From Anaerolineae bacterium (GTDB lineage Bacteria; Chloroflexota; Anaerolineae; Promineifilales; Promineifilaceae), in assembly GCA_023382655.1 (NCBI GenBank), contig JAHDWK010000037.1, forward strand, positions 1 to 60,943: a DNA stretch of 60,943 nt, given 5' to 3'. The notes beneath the pieces were generated by a model that had not been told where the DNA came from, did no database searches, and saw only the letters and a list, made by a program, of their open reading frames with translations. Position numbers and translations under genes: made by a program. Of the stretch, positions 28,262 to 38,200 are shown piece after piece (position 1 is the first letter of the stretch; each line of letters starts with the position of its first letter).

Positions 28262-31200
28262 TCACTGGTACTCATAAGCACCGCGGTCATACCCGCTGCC
28301 CTGGGGCCGGGCAACCTCCAGAATGTCTACCGTTACCCCGGCATCTATGCCGCTGTCCACAGCAGGGGAGCCAGCTTGTAAGCGGTAATCGTCACTGGCG
28401 CCGTCTACGAACAACGGGTCGGCCCCGGTGATATTCCCGCTGGCCACCGTGACACCGACCTCGTCTGTGGTGTTGCCATCGTACAGGTTGTTGCTTGTGG
28501 TCACCGTTGCCCCCACATTTTTAATGCCCACATCGTACTGGACGACAATACTGTTCTGCACCATGACGGTGCCCACCTTGATGTAGATGGCACTCTCATC
28601 ACCGGCAGCGGCATGGCCCACAACCGTGTTGTGCAGCACGAGCGTCTGGCCGGTAGCGGCCGAGAGCGAGCTGCACATCAGGCACAGAGCGGCGCCATCA
28701 TCCTCGGTGGTGTTGCGCAGCCAGACATTGTTGGTAAGTTCATTGTTATCGCCGTTGGCATCACGCAGATACAGGCCACCCCCTTCGTTCTCGGCATGAT
28801 TTTCTGTGAACGTGCTCCCGTTTAGCAGCAGGCGCTCACGCACGTAGACGCCGCCACCGTCATCCTCGGAGACGTTGCCCTGGAAGTGGCTGTGGCTCAT
28901 AGTCAGGTCGGCTTTGGCGTACAGACCGCCGCCATCTTCTGCCGCCTGGTTGCCGGTAAAGGTGCTGTCGCTCACGGTGAGTGCGTCTTCAGCAAACAAA
29001 CCGCCGCCGTCCCCTTCCGGCCCTTGCACGGTGTTGCTGAGGAAGGTGCTGCCGGAGATAACCAGCGCTTCCTCGGCGTACAGGCCGCCGCCGGTGCCGG
29101 AGAGGTTCACGTTGCCGATGAAGTAGCTATCCGTGATGGTGGCCGCTGCATCCACATACATGCCACCACCTAAACCGGCGCCGATCTGGTTACCCTGCAC
29201 CGTCACCTGGCTCAGCGTCAGTTCCGCGTCCGCATAGATGCCGGCGCCGGAGTCAGCCGACAGCGACCCGTTTTGGATGGTCAGGTTCTGCAGCGTGAGG
29301 TCGGCCGCAGTGTAGAGGATGCGCAACGGCGGTGCGTCAGCGGCGCGCACGATGGTCGCCCCCCGCCCCTGGATAACCAGGCTTTCCATGATGGCCGGCA
29401 GCCCATTGGGGCCTTGCGTGTTGTTGTCCACGGCCGTCAGCGTGTAGACACAATTGGGTGACAACAGCAGCGTGTCCGGCCCCGGATTCTGGTTCGCGGC
29501 GTGCATGCCGTCTATCAGCTCCTGCACGTCGCAGGCCACGGGTATGCCATCGGGTGCGGTCACGGTAACCGTAATACCGGCACTGGCCAGGCCGCCGTTG
29601 CCATCGCTGACCGTGTATTGAAGGTTATCACTGCCAACGAAGCCGGTTGCCGGCGTGTAGGTAACGGTACTGTCCGGATTGAGCACGGCCGTGCCGCTCA
29701 GCGGCTGCGTGATGGTGATAACCGTCAGCGGGTCGCCGTCGGGGTCACTGTCATTGGCCAGAACAGGAATCGTCGCCACCATATCCATGGTCGTCGTCAC
29801 GTGATCGGCCACAGCCATAGGCGCGGCGTTATCGCTCCAGGTCACAGTCGCTGTGGCGGAGAGAGTAGAGACAGTGGCTGTTACTAAATCCTCACCCACA
29901 ACGATGCCCGTGTAACAGAATTCAGCCAGGCCGGCCTCATCTGTGAAAGCGAAGCCCAGCTCCGCATGCGCACCGACGGCCGTAAAGTCCACACGAATCT
30001 CTGGCAATGGATTATCGCTGGCATCTGTAACGGTAGCAGCCAGACAGTGCGTTTCGCCCACTCTGGCCACGGCCGTTTGCGGCGAGAGCGTCACTTGCGT
30101 AACCAGCGCTACGCTGCCAAAGCGAAACCCGCCTGCGGGATAACCATAGGAGTCGTAATCATGGAAACCATAGACATAGATACCAAAGGGCAGCGGCCCA
30201 TCTAGTATGTGCTCACCCGCTGCTACCGGGACCTGAGCGCCAGAGAAGCCGCTTGCGCCAATAGGACTGAAGAGCGTCGGTGTGATCACCTGCCCGTCAA
30301 TGGTAATTTCACCAATGGCCGCATCAGGCGCCACCACGTTCAAATAGTTGATGCTGAAGCCTTCAAGCAGGGTAGAGACCCCGGGATAGTAACTCTCGAA
30401 CTGTTCGTATGGGGGCAGCAGCATCATGAAGGGATCCGCCTTTTTAACAAAGTCGTAGTTCGTTCCGTTGGCGTATTGAGCCACCAGAATTGGTTCATTG
30501 GACGTAATGAAGGCAGACCCCTCAATGATCCGTTCATGGTATTGCCCGGCATTCAACGTGGTGATCAACTGGCCGTTGAGGAATACCTGTGTGCCGTTGC
30601 GCGCCGCCAGAATGCGGAAGGTATCACCGTTGAGACGCGTGGCCAGAGGCACAGCCAGATACTGGCGACCCCAGGTAGTTGTGGGCAACAGTTGCTCCAC
30701 CAGATAGTCACAGGAAGGTTTGTTAACAGGCACGAAAGCACAGCTTTGCGCTCCATAAACAGCCACCGGGTGGTTTGCCACGATTGATGTCCCTGTCAGG
30801 TCGTTAACGAATCTACCCCGACGCTGATATACCTCGCCCTGATTGAGCGTCAGGTTATAGGTTTCCCCTGCCAGCAGCGTCACAGTGATGGTTGTGTTGT
30901 CCTCCGTGCCTACAATGGCGAACTCAGAGAATGATTCAACGAAAAACAGCCCCGATGCTTTGCTGTAAGAAAGTACCCTGTATTCCTCATCCAGCCCGGC
31001 TACAGGCAAGGCTAGAAAGCCATCGGTAGAGTATTGCAAGTGGGTAAGGCCATATACCTGCACCGCGTGCGCCGCCGCCACGTACACGGTTTCGTCGCTG
31101 ATGCTCTCGTCATCGCGGTCAAGCAAGATGGCGGAAGGAATGGAAACTTCGGCGGCGTTGGCGGCCGTAGCCGTGAAGGGAACGACCATGCCTAACGACG

Positions 31201-34200
31201 GCACAACGACCACGCCGCTTGTATCCGTGGCGCTAGCCACAAAGACGGTGACGGCGCCGCTATTGTAAGGATCTGAAGGAAAGGCCAGCCAGAACTCGTC
31301 ATTGGCTTTGGCGCCGGGCGTCACTACAATCGACTGATTGCTGGCGTGATAGGTCAGGTCGCCGGCGAAAGTCGCCGTGACCGTCACGGGCTGCGCGGCG
31401 GTCAAGGGCAAAACAACGGATGCTATGCCCTGTGCATCGGTGGTAACGGTGGTGGACTGCCCCGCAGCCTGCAGTGTGATCTCCCGGCCGGCAATAGGCG
31501 TAATACCGGAGACGCCGTCAACCAATGCCACCTGTATGCGCGCCTCCGTAGCATCCAGACTACGCGCCTGGAAGATGCTCAGGCGGCTATCGCGCCTGGT
31601 CACCGTTATGGCACGGCTGTCACTAACCGTGCCGCCATCCTTGTCTGTGACGGTGAGGGTGGCCATGTAGACACCCGCATAAGTATATACATGCGTCACG
31701 CGCACGGATGTACTCGTGCAATTTTGCACGGCGGCCGTTTGTTCATCACCAAAATCCCAGTCGCAGGTGAGAGAAGCACGGTCTACAGCACTCGTGTCAT
31801 AAATGGTAGCGCCCGTGGCCTGCCAGGGATTTAAAGCAAGGACGGTAAGGTCTGGACCGGCGTTGGCCGTCGGCGGCACGTTGGCGACGGTTACCGTTTG
31901 CGTACCGGCAGTGACAATGAAGTTGCTGTCCAGCACAGACAGGGTAACCGGCCGTTCGCCGCTATCTGGGAAACGGGTACCAGGCTTATACCCAGGGGTT
32001 TGTGAGTTGAACGATGCATGGCCAAACTGCCAGTTCCAGTGAACAAGCGCCGTATCGCTTGCCGGTATCGATGCGTCCGTGAAGACAGCCTGATCATCTT
32101 GCTCGCGGGGTAGAAGCGGATTCCAGGTGAAGTCAACCACAGGCGAAGGCATTACCGTGTAGGGCATGGTGGTACTCATCACCCGGTTGCCGTTGGTGAT
32201 GGTCAACGTCACGGTATAGTTGCCCGGCGCGGCAAAGGTGTGGGTCGGATGTTGTTCACTTGCGGTGGTGCCATCGCCAAAATCCCATTGCCAGCCGCTG
32301 ATGTTTCCCGCCGGGCTGAGGGATGTATCTTCAAAGGGCACTGTGGCGCCGCCTCGGTTATTGGCATATACCTGAAACTGGCGTAACTGGATGGTGTTGC
32401 CACCGTAGTTGTCATGCATATAAAGTTGTACGTACTTTGCCGAAACCGGAGGGAAAGTATACCAGTGCTCTAAGCCGTCCTGGGGTAGAGTTCCAGTGAA
32501 GACGGTGGTGAAATCGACATCATCGGCCGACCCCTCAGAGACACGGATCTCAAACCTTTTGGGCGAGGTCGTACTGTTATAAGCTAACAATTTCACGCGG
32601 TTGATGGGGTAAAGTCCACCTTGCGACAGCCGTACTTTGAGCCATTGCCCGGTGACCGCGCCATTGGCTGTGGTCCAATACGTATCCGCCTTGAAGTCAA
32701 TGGCGTCATGGGGGTAGATACCAAAAGATGGGTTTGCGCTGGAATAGCCAACAACGCGTGCGTTCACATTGTCAGAAAGCGCGACGTTGGTGCCATCGGC
32801 AACGGCTACCTGGAAGGCGTGCACGGCCGTGTAGGCGCTGCTGCCATAGTTGCTCTTGATAGAGAGCTGCACGTACTTCGCCGCCACCGGGGGGAAGGAG
32901 AATGTTTGCAGCGTGTTATTATTGGCCATCGTTCCTGTGAAGATGGGAGTGAAGGCCAGATCATCCGTCGTGGTGGTGGAGACCCGAATTTCAAAGTCGC
33001 GTAGGGATGTGTTTACACCTGACGTCTTCAGGCGCACATGGTCAACCGTGTGTAGTTGCTCGCCGGTCAGCGCTACCTGCAACCACTCGTTGCTGGCGCC
33101 ATCGGTGCGCCACTCTGAACTGAGGTTGCCGTCAATGGCGTTCTGCGGTGGGTAGCTGATCGTCTCCTGGCTGGAAAAAGCCACGACCGTGGCACGCGTG
33201 CCGCCTTCTAGCAGCGAGACAATACCTCCCTGCCGCGCGCGTGTGTATAGCTGGAACGTACGCAGGCGAATGTAATAAGGACTGCCCCAGTTATCAAACA
33301 CGAAGAGCTGGGCATAGCGGGCCCTTGTCGGAGAAAAGGAGAAGGTATGCAGATTATCATCTTGGGGGATGGTACCTGTGAGGACAGTGGTAAAGTCTGC
33401 CGCGTCCGCGCCCGTTTGTGAGAGACGCAGTTCAAAATGACGCGCGCCCTGGTTGTTGGCTTCGCCGCTGAGCATAACGCGATCAACCAATTGGGGTTCG
33501 TCGCCGCTCAGATCGACGGCGAACCATTGATCGGTGATTTCATAGACCTGCGTAGACCACGACGTGTTATTGTTATCGTCAATGGCGTTCGTTGGCAGAT
33601 AAGAACTGCCGTTATAGCTGGAGGAGTAGTCAACAATAGTTGCGCCATCCGCCAGGCGGCTGGTATTCAGGCCGTCTGAGGTGGTGAAACTGACGGTGGG
33701 ATGTTGTAAGGCGTCGGTATCGCTAGCGCTGTTATTTTCTGGATTGAGATCGGCGCCGGACGCCCCATCGTCGCTGGCGAGGGCCAGGTTAGTGAGCGAA
33801 GACACGCCAGCGGGGAAAGGATCATTGACCTGGATGGCCAGCGTACGGGTGAGACTGCTACCGGGTGCCAGATCGCCAATGTGCCAGGTTACCAGGCCAC
33901 TGGCATGATTGCCGCCATCACTGGCGGCCAGGAACGTGGTGTCTGCCGGCAGGGTGTCGGTAAGGGTAGCGCCGGTTACCGGGGATACCCCTTTATTGCC
34001 GACGGTAAGGGTATAGGTGACGACCTGGCCGGGGAAAACGGCCGTCAGGTCATTGTCCTGATTGACGTAGAGATCCATGCCCGTGGCAATACTCAGATCG
34101 AGCTGCTCATACCCGCCGCTCTGCCACACGGCCGTTTGCGGCGTCTGGTAGGCATCCATCTTGAAGACGATGCTCTGGCCGGCTGACCCACCTTCTGTAA

Positions 34201-34561
34201 CCGAGGTGGTGGGCACGTCACCGGGGACATCAAGGACGTAGACGGTGCGGCCGAATTCATTGACAAAAGTCAGCGTTTCCGCATAGGGGACGCCATCAAG
34301 CCAGGCGGAGATGGGCATGCTGGCAGGCGCGTCGCCTGCGCCAAAAGTCACCGTACCGTAGAAACGGGTCGGCAGCGGTGGCGCGCTCACCTGGGTGGCA
34401 GGGATGGCAGCCGCCAGGGGGCGCAGGCGCAGGCCGTCGCCCACGGCCGCCTGCCCCGCCGGCGGCTGCCACAAGCCATAGGCCAGGAGCAAGAGTAGGG
34501 TGGCGCCAAGCGCCAGCCACTGGATAAATTTTTTGTGTGTGTAATGTTGATGTGCGTTCAT
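28262..34561 (-). CDS. Giant multidomain surface protein (2099 aa)
   Basis: AGGAG lies 8 bases before the ATG, and a signal segment follows (about residues 10-38). The domains in order are: an N-terminal domain shared with the next gene upstream (LPTRFYGTVTFG..VWQSGGYEQLDLS), DUF11 (near 180-270), three discoidin/F5-8C-like domains (about 310-750), PKD domains (about 760-1000), Ig-like repeats, an IgGFc-binding-like domain (LFFVESFSEFAIVGTEDNTTITVTLL...), a cadherin-like domain (ANDSDPDGDPLTV), and a C-terminal right-handed beta-helix (GGGLYAEEALVISGSTF repeats). It is probably an exported adhesin or polysaccharide-binding protein. It is the last gene of a minus-strand cluster with the RHS protein. 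Confidence 0.88.
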   Translation of the reverse strand: MNAHQHYTHKKFIQWLALGATLLLLLAYGLWQPPAGQAAVGDGLRLRPLAAAIPATQVSAPPLPTRFYGTVTFGAGDAPASMPISAWLDGVPYAETLTFVNEFGRTVYVLDVPGDVPTTSVTEGGSAGQSIVFKMDAYQTPQTAVWQSGGYEQLDLSIATGMDLYVNQDNDLTAVFPGQVVTYTLTVGNKGVSPVTGATLTDTLPADTTFLAASDGGNHASGLVTWHIGDLAPGSSLTRTLAIQVNDPFPAGVSSLTNLALASDDGASGADLNPENNSASDTDALQHPTVSFTTSDGLNTSRLADGATIVDYSSSYNGSSYLPTNAIDDNNNTSWSTQVYEITDQWFAVDLSGDEPQLVDRVMLSGEANNQGARHFELRLSQTGADAADFTTVLTGTIPQDDNLHTFSFSPTRARYAQLFVFDNWGSPYYIRLRTFQLYTRARQGGIVSLLEGGTRATVVAFSSQETISYPPQNAIDGNLSSEWRTDGASNEWLQVALTGEQLHTVDHVRLKTSGVNTSLRDFEIRVSTTTTDDLAFTPIFTGTMANNNTLQTFSFPPVAAKYVQLSIKSNYGSSAYTAVHAFQVAVADGTNVALSDNVNARVVGYSSANPSFGIYPHDAIDFKADTYWTTANGAVTGQWLKVRLSQGGLYPINRVKLLAYNSTTSPKRFEIRVSEGSADDVDFTTVFTGTLPQDGLEHWYTFPPVSAKYVQLYMHDNYGGNTIQLRQFQVYANNRGGATVPFEDTSLSPAGNISGWQWDFGDGTTASEQHPTHTFAAPGNYTVTLTITNGNRVMSTTMPYTVMPSPVVDFTWNPLLPREQDDQAVFTDASIPASDTALVHWNWQFGHASFNSQTPGYKPGTRFPDSGERPVTLSVLDSNFIVTAGTQTVTVANVPPTANAGPDLTVLALNPWQATGATIYDTSAVDRASLTCDWDFGDEQTAAVQNCTSTSVRVTHVYTYAGVYMATLTVTDKDGGTVSDSRAITVTRRDSRLSIFQARSLDATEARIQVALVDGVSGITPIAGREITLQAAGQSTTVTTDAQGIASVVLPLTAAQPVTVTATFAGDLTYHASNQSIVVTPGAKANDEFWLAFPSDPYNSGAVTVFVASATDTSGVVVVPSLGMVVPFTATAANAAEVSIPSAILLDRDDESISDETVYVAAAHAVQVYGLTHLQYSTDGFLALPVAGLDEEYRVLSYSKASGLFFVESFSEFAIVGTEDNTTITVTLLAGETYNLTLNQGEVYQRRGRFVNDLTGTSIVANHPVAVYGAQSCAFVPVNKPSCDYLVEQLLPTTTWGRQYLAVPLATRLNGDTFRILAARNGTQVFLNGQLITTLNAGQYHERIIEGSAFITSNEPILVAQYANGTNYDFVKKADPFMMLLPPYEQFESYYPGVSTLLEGFSINYLNVVAPDAAIGEITIDGQVITPTLFSPIGASGFSGAQVPVAAGEHILDGPLPFGIYVYGFHDYDSYGYPAGGFRFGSVALVTQVTLSPQTAVARVGETHCLAATVTDASDNPLPEIRVDFTAVGAHAELGFAFTDEAGLAEFCYTGIVVGEDLVTATVSTLSATATVTWSDNAAPMAVADHVTTTMDMVATIPVLANDSDPDGDPLTVITITQPLSGTAVLNPDSTVTYTPATGFVGSDNLQYTVSDGNGGLASAGITVTVTAPDGIPVACDVQELIDGMHAANQNPGPDTLLLSPNCVYTLTAVDNNTQGPNGLPAIMESLVIQGRGATIVRAADAPPLRILYTAADLTLQNLTIQNGSLSADSGAGIYADAELTLSQVTVQGNQIGAGLGGGMYVDAAATITDSYFIGNVNLSGTGGGLYAEEALVISGSTFLSNTVQGPEGDGGGLFAEDALTVSDSTFTGNQAAEDGGGLYAKADLTMSHSHFQGNVSEDDGGGVYVRERLLLNGSTFTENHAENEGGGLYLRDANGDNNELTNNVWLRNTTEDDGAALCLMCSSLSAATGQTLVLHNTVVGHAAAGDESAIYIKVGTVMVQNSIVVQYDVGIKNVGATVTTSNNLYDGNTTDEVGVTVASGNITGADPLFVDGASDDYRLQAGSPAVDSGIDAGVTVDILEVARPQGSGYDRGAYEYQ

Positions 34562-34635
34562 GTGCTTCTCCTGCCCGGGTGGCTGCTCCTGTGTACAGCA
34601 ACAGTCACCCGGACCGATCTATTCTTTTATGACGG

Positions 34636-35166
34636 CTATGCCAGGCGTCTGGCGGCCTGGCACCAGCGACTGCGCCAGAGCCCGGCGCAGATCACCAGGA
34701 TGAGCGCGCCGCCGGCGAGCCAGCTAGCCAGATGGCCCGCAGCCGGCGCAGATAAGGCCGCAGCGGGTGATAGCGACAGGTCCAGTTGTGTATTGACGCC
34801 GCTTTGCCACACGGCCGTCTGCCCCGTTGCCAGGCCCTCAATGTGGAAGGAGATGACATCGCCGGGCCGGCCACCTTCTACAATATCTGTGTTGGCATCA
34901 TCGCCGGGCACATGCAGGCGGTAGACCCACTGGCCCTCGTGCCGGGTGAGTGTCGTTTGGGCCACGGGGGTGTTGTGGATGACGGCCGTGAGGGTGGCAT
35001 TGGCGGTGAACGTCTCGTCACCTTCTACCACGCCGTAAAAGCTGGCCGGCAGGGGGGGACCCTGTAAGGCGTGGACAGGTAAATGTCCCAATATCCATAC
35101 GACTGTAATCATCAATAGGATCGTCAATTGTGGCATGTGTTTTTGATAGTGTTTAAACCGTTTCAT
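34636..35166 (-). CDS. Small exported membrane protein sharing a domain with the giant surface protein
   Basis: The 176-aa product has an N-terminal signal segment (LTILLMITVVWILGHLPVHA), one ~90-residue beta domain (LPASFYGVVEGDETF...VYRLHVPGDDANTDIVEGGRPGDVISFHIEG..TAVWQSGVNTQLDLSL), and a C-terminal transmembrane helix (WLAGGALILVICAGLW) with a basic tail. The domain clearly matches residues ~55-155 of the adjacent 2099-aa protein. It lies 66 bases after the RHS stop and 74 bases before the giant gene, so the three may be co-transcribed. It is too short for a classical immunity protein, but a role in holding or exporting its neighbours is possible. Confidence 0.75.
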   Translation of the reverse strand: MKRFKHYQKHMPQLTILLMITVVWILGHLPVHALQGPPLPASFYGVVEGDETFTANATLTAVIHNTPVAQTTLTRHEGQWVYRLHVPGDDANTDIVEGGRPGDVISFHIEGLATGQTAVWQSGVNTQLDLSLSPAAALSAPAAGHLASWLAGGALILVICAGLWRSRWCQAARRLA

Positions 35167-35186
35167 GTTCTAAACCTTTGAGGGGG

Positions 35187-35222
35187 CGGGTGCCTCAAGG
35201 CTTCGAAGCCTTCAGGCACCCG
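35187..35222. repeat. 36-nt near-perfect palindromic hairpin between RHS and next gene
   Basis: CGGGTGCCT and AGGCACCCG enclose AAGGCTTCGAAGCCTT, with only one C-C mismatch per side. It lies 10 bases past the RHS stop codon. It could attenuate transcription into the downstream genes or be a REP-like repeat; no T-run follows on the minus strand. Confidence 0.7.
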
Positions 35223-35231
35223 GGATGCCAT

Positions 35232-38200
35232 CTAGTCTTTCAAAACAACGATAACTAGATAGACACCTTTTGTTCTTCCAATATCCCAGACCATCTTTCG
35301 GCCCAGTGTTTCACCGTTTGTGCCGTTATGCTGACCAAACGACCAGGAAACAAGCATCATCACCGGGTAGTATTCGTAATTCTTCGCGTGGTTGATCATA
35401 GCGCTCCACTGCCCTTGCTTAGGGGAGTTTGTTTCGCCATGCCATTTTTCATAAGCTCTACCAACGGTTAATTTGAAGTCCCCGACCAGATAACTGTGAG
35501 GGCGGCCGGATCTCCTTTCCAGCTCAGTAGGGCGGAATTTTGAAACCAGGAAATCAGGGTTGGGCGGATTATCGAAGATTGGATTCACCATCTGTTCTCT
35601 ATAGAATTTCCGATCTTCTGCTGAATCTGAGCAGCCCAGTCCATCATCCAAGGGTTTGCCGGTGCCGCCGTTCATTGGCACTTCAAGCCACATGATCTGT
35701 GCGGCATCAAAGGAATCCAGAACACCACAGACCAGCTCCGTACTGGTGTTCTCAAAAATACCACCTGTTATGTTGGGTAGGTTGGTACGAGAAAACCCCA
35801 ATAAACTGGAGAACATACGGGTCAGCGCCTGCGTCACAATCCCGCCCACTTCATCTTTCGCCTGGTCTAAAATCAGACGGAAGGCAGCGCGAGGAAGTTG
35901 CCGCAGCGTGCTTTGTATTGATTGGCTAACACTGATACTCACAAGGGAGAAAAAGCCGCTTGGATCCCGGTAAACATGCGGGTTTGACAGGGCAAACACA
36001 TATGGATTAAACGTTTCCGGCCGCTCAAACACAGGGTCAGCGGCATCGCGGCTGAGGAAACGGCCGGTGCGCGGATCGTAATCACGGGCACGGAAATGGT
36101 ATAACCCGGTCACTGTTTCCAGCCAGGCGCCGTGGAAGCGGAAATCGCCGCCCAGCGTTGCAGAGGGTGTGGCCGCAGAGCCAGAAGCCTCTCTCAGATT
36201 GCCAAAGCTGTCATAGTGGAAGCTGGCGACGCCGTTACCTGTCTCATCAGCCAGGGCCAGGATGGACCCCATGGCATCAGGCAGGTAGTAAGTGGGGCTG
36301 CCGGTGGCGTCAAAGCGCATGAGCGGGTGCCCATTGGCATAGACATAGACCGAGAGCAGGTTGCCGTCTGCATCCGTGACCAGATAGGGTGATTCCAGTT
36401 CCTGCCCGGCCATGGGCGCCACCAGGAAGTGGCGTTCACCAGAGGCATCCGCGGCGCTGACGCGACGGTCGAGAGCATCGTAGGTGTAGTTCACGCTGCC
36501 GTCAAAGCTAATAAGATGATCCCGGCTGTCGTAGCTTAAGGTGTGTGTGAAGCCATCACGGGCCATCAGGGACAAACGGCCGTCAGCATCGTGACCATAC
36601 GTTTCACTGCCGCTGGGTCCGCTAACGCCAGCCAGCCGGCTGCCCGCATCATAAGTGTGGGTGTGTACGCCCGCCGTGTTTGTCATCACCTGGCGGTTGC
36701 CCACTGCGTCATAAGCATACGAAGTGGATTGCAGCAATGTGTCATCGGCACCGTAGTAATCTTCGCCGGTGAGCCGCAGGGTCCCGTCATAGCTGAGAAT
36801 GACGTAAGAGCCATCTTCACGGGTGATTCTGGTTGGTTCACCAATGCCCTGACGTTCATAGGTAGCAGAGGCTAAGACGTTGTTGGTGCCGTCTCGGTGG
36901 ACAATGGCCGCGATCTGGTTGCGGCTGTTGTAGGTATAGACACTGGTGACGCCGCTGGGCAACGTGGTTGTTACGAGACGACCCGCCGCATCATATGCCA
37001 TCGTCGTCATTCCGTTTAGGGGATCGGTAACGTGTGTGAGGTTTCCCCTGGCATCATAACCGTAAGTGGTGGTATGCGCGGGCGCCGTGGACGATATTTG
37101 CGTTGTGACAGTGACTACCTGGCCCAGGACATCGTACCCATAGTGAATGCGCATGCCGTTGGGATAGGAAATTTCTTCTAGTTGCCCCAACTGGTCATAT
37201 TGGTAAAACGTCGCGCCGGTGCTATCTGTTGTTTGTGTCAGTGTCCCCGCCGGTTCATAGGCAAAAGTGTGTGATTCGCCCGTTGAGGCCGCGCGCGTGG
37301 TCTGGTTACCAAACTCGTCATAGGTGTAGTGAATGGTCGTCCCTGAAGGCTGGGTGATCGTGAGAGGGTCGCCACTTACTGTGCTGGTGATGTACCGTGT
37401 TCCCCCGTCAGGATAGGTAACGGAAGCGATGTTGGCGTTGTCATCGTAGGTGAAGGTGATCGCTTCGTTAATTGGATTCGTAACGGAGATAAGGGCAGCC
37501 CCCTCGTAGTCAAAGTCATATACTGCACCAGCCAGATCAGTGGCGCTCTGTAGTTGGCCCAAGGACGTGTACGTGTACAGACGTTCGTGGTTCCCTTCAT
37601 CTATGATACGCGTGGGATAATCTGCAGCTTCTAGCAGGGGATGTGCCAGTAGGTACTCTATTTGCACAGAGGTGTTGTCAGGGTTGATGTAACGGACAGG
37701 TAATCCTTCCGCAGAGTAGACAACTGTGTTCTCCTGGCCCAAAGGATCGATGCTGGTGGTGCTGGTAAGCGTGCGACTGAAAGTCCAGGGGTGTCCCAGG
37801 GTGTCAGTGATGACGGCCGCACGGCCGTCGTCGCCATAGGTGATCTGCGTCGTATGGCTGAGTTCGTTTGTCGATTGAATGACGCGCCCACCCGGATCAT
37901 AGGCAAGTGACTGGGAGCCACCGGTTGGCAGATGAATGGTTTCTGGCCGTCCTGCCGCATCATAGCTGTACTGTGTCGTATTCCCGGCGGGATCTGTCTC
38001 CACTTCTAAGCGTCCCGCCGCATCGTAGTCAAAGAGCAATTGGGTGCCATCGGCCAGTGTCCAGCCATCGAGACGGCCGTTGGGCGCAACCAACCGTTGC
38101 AAGGAGCCGGCAGCAGGCGCGTTAGCACTCGTCCACAAATCCTGATTGTAACCGTAACCAAAATCCATAAAGAAGCCGGTGTTATCCGCTATAGATGTAT

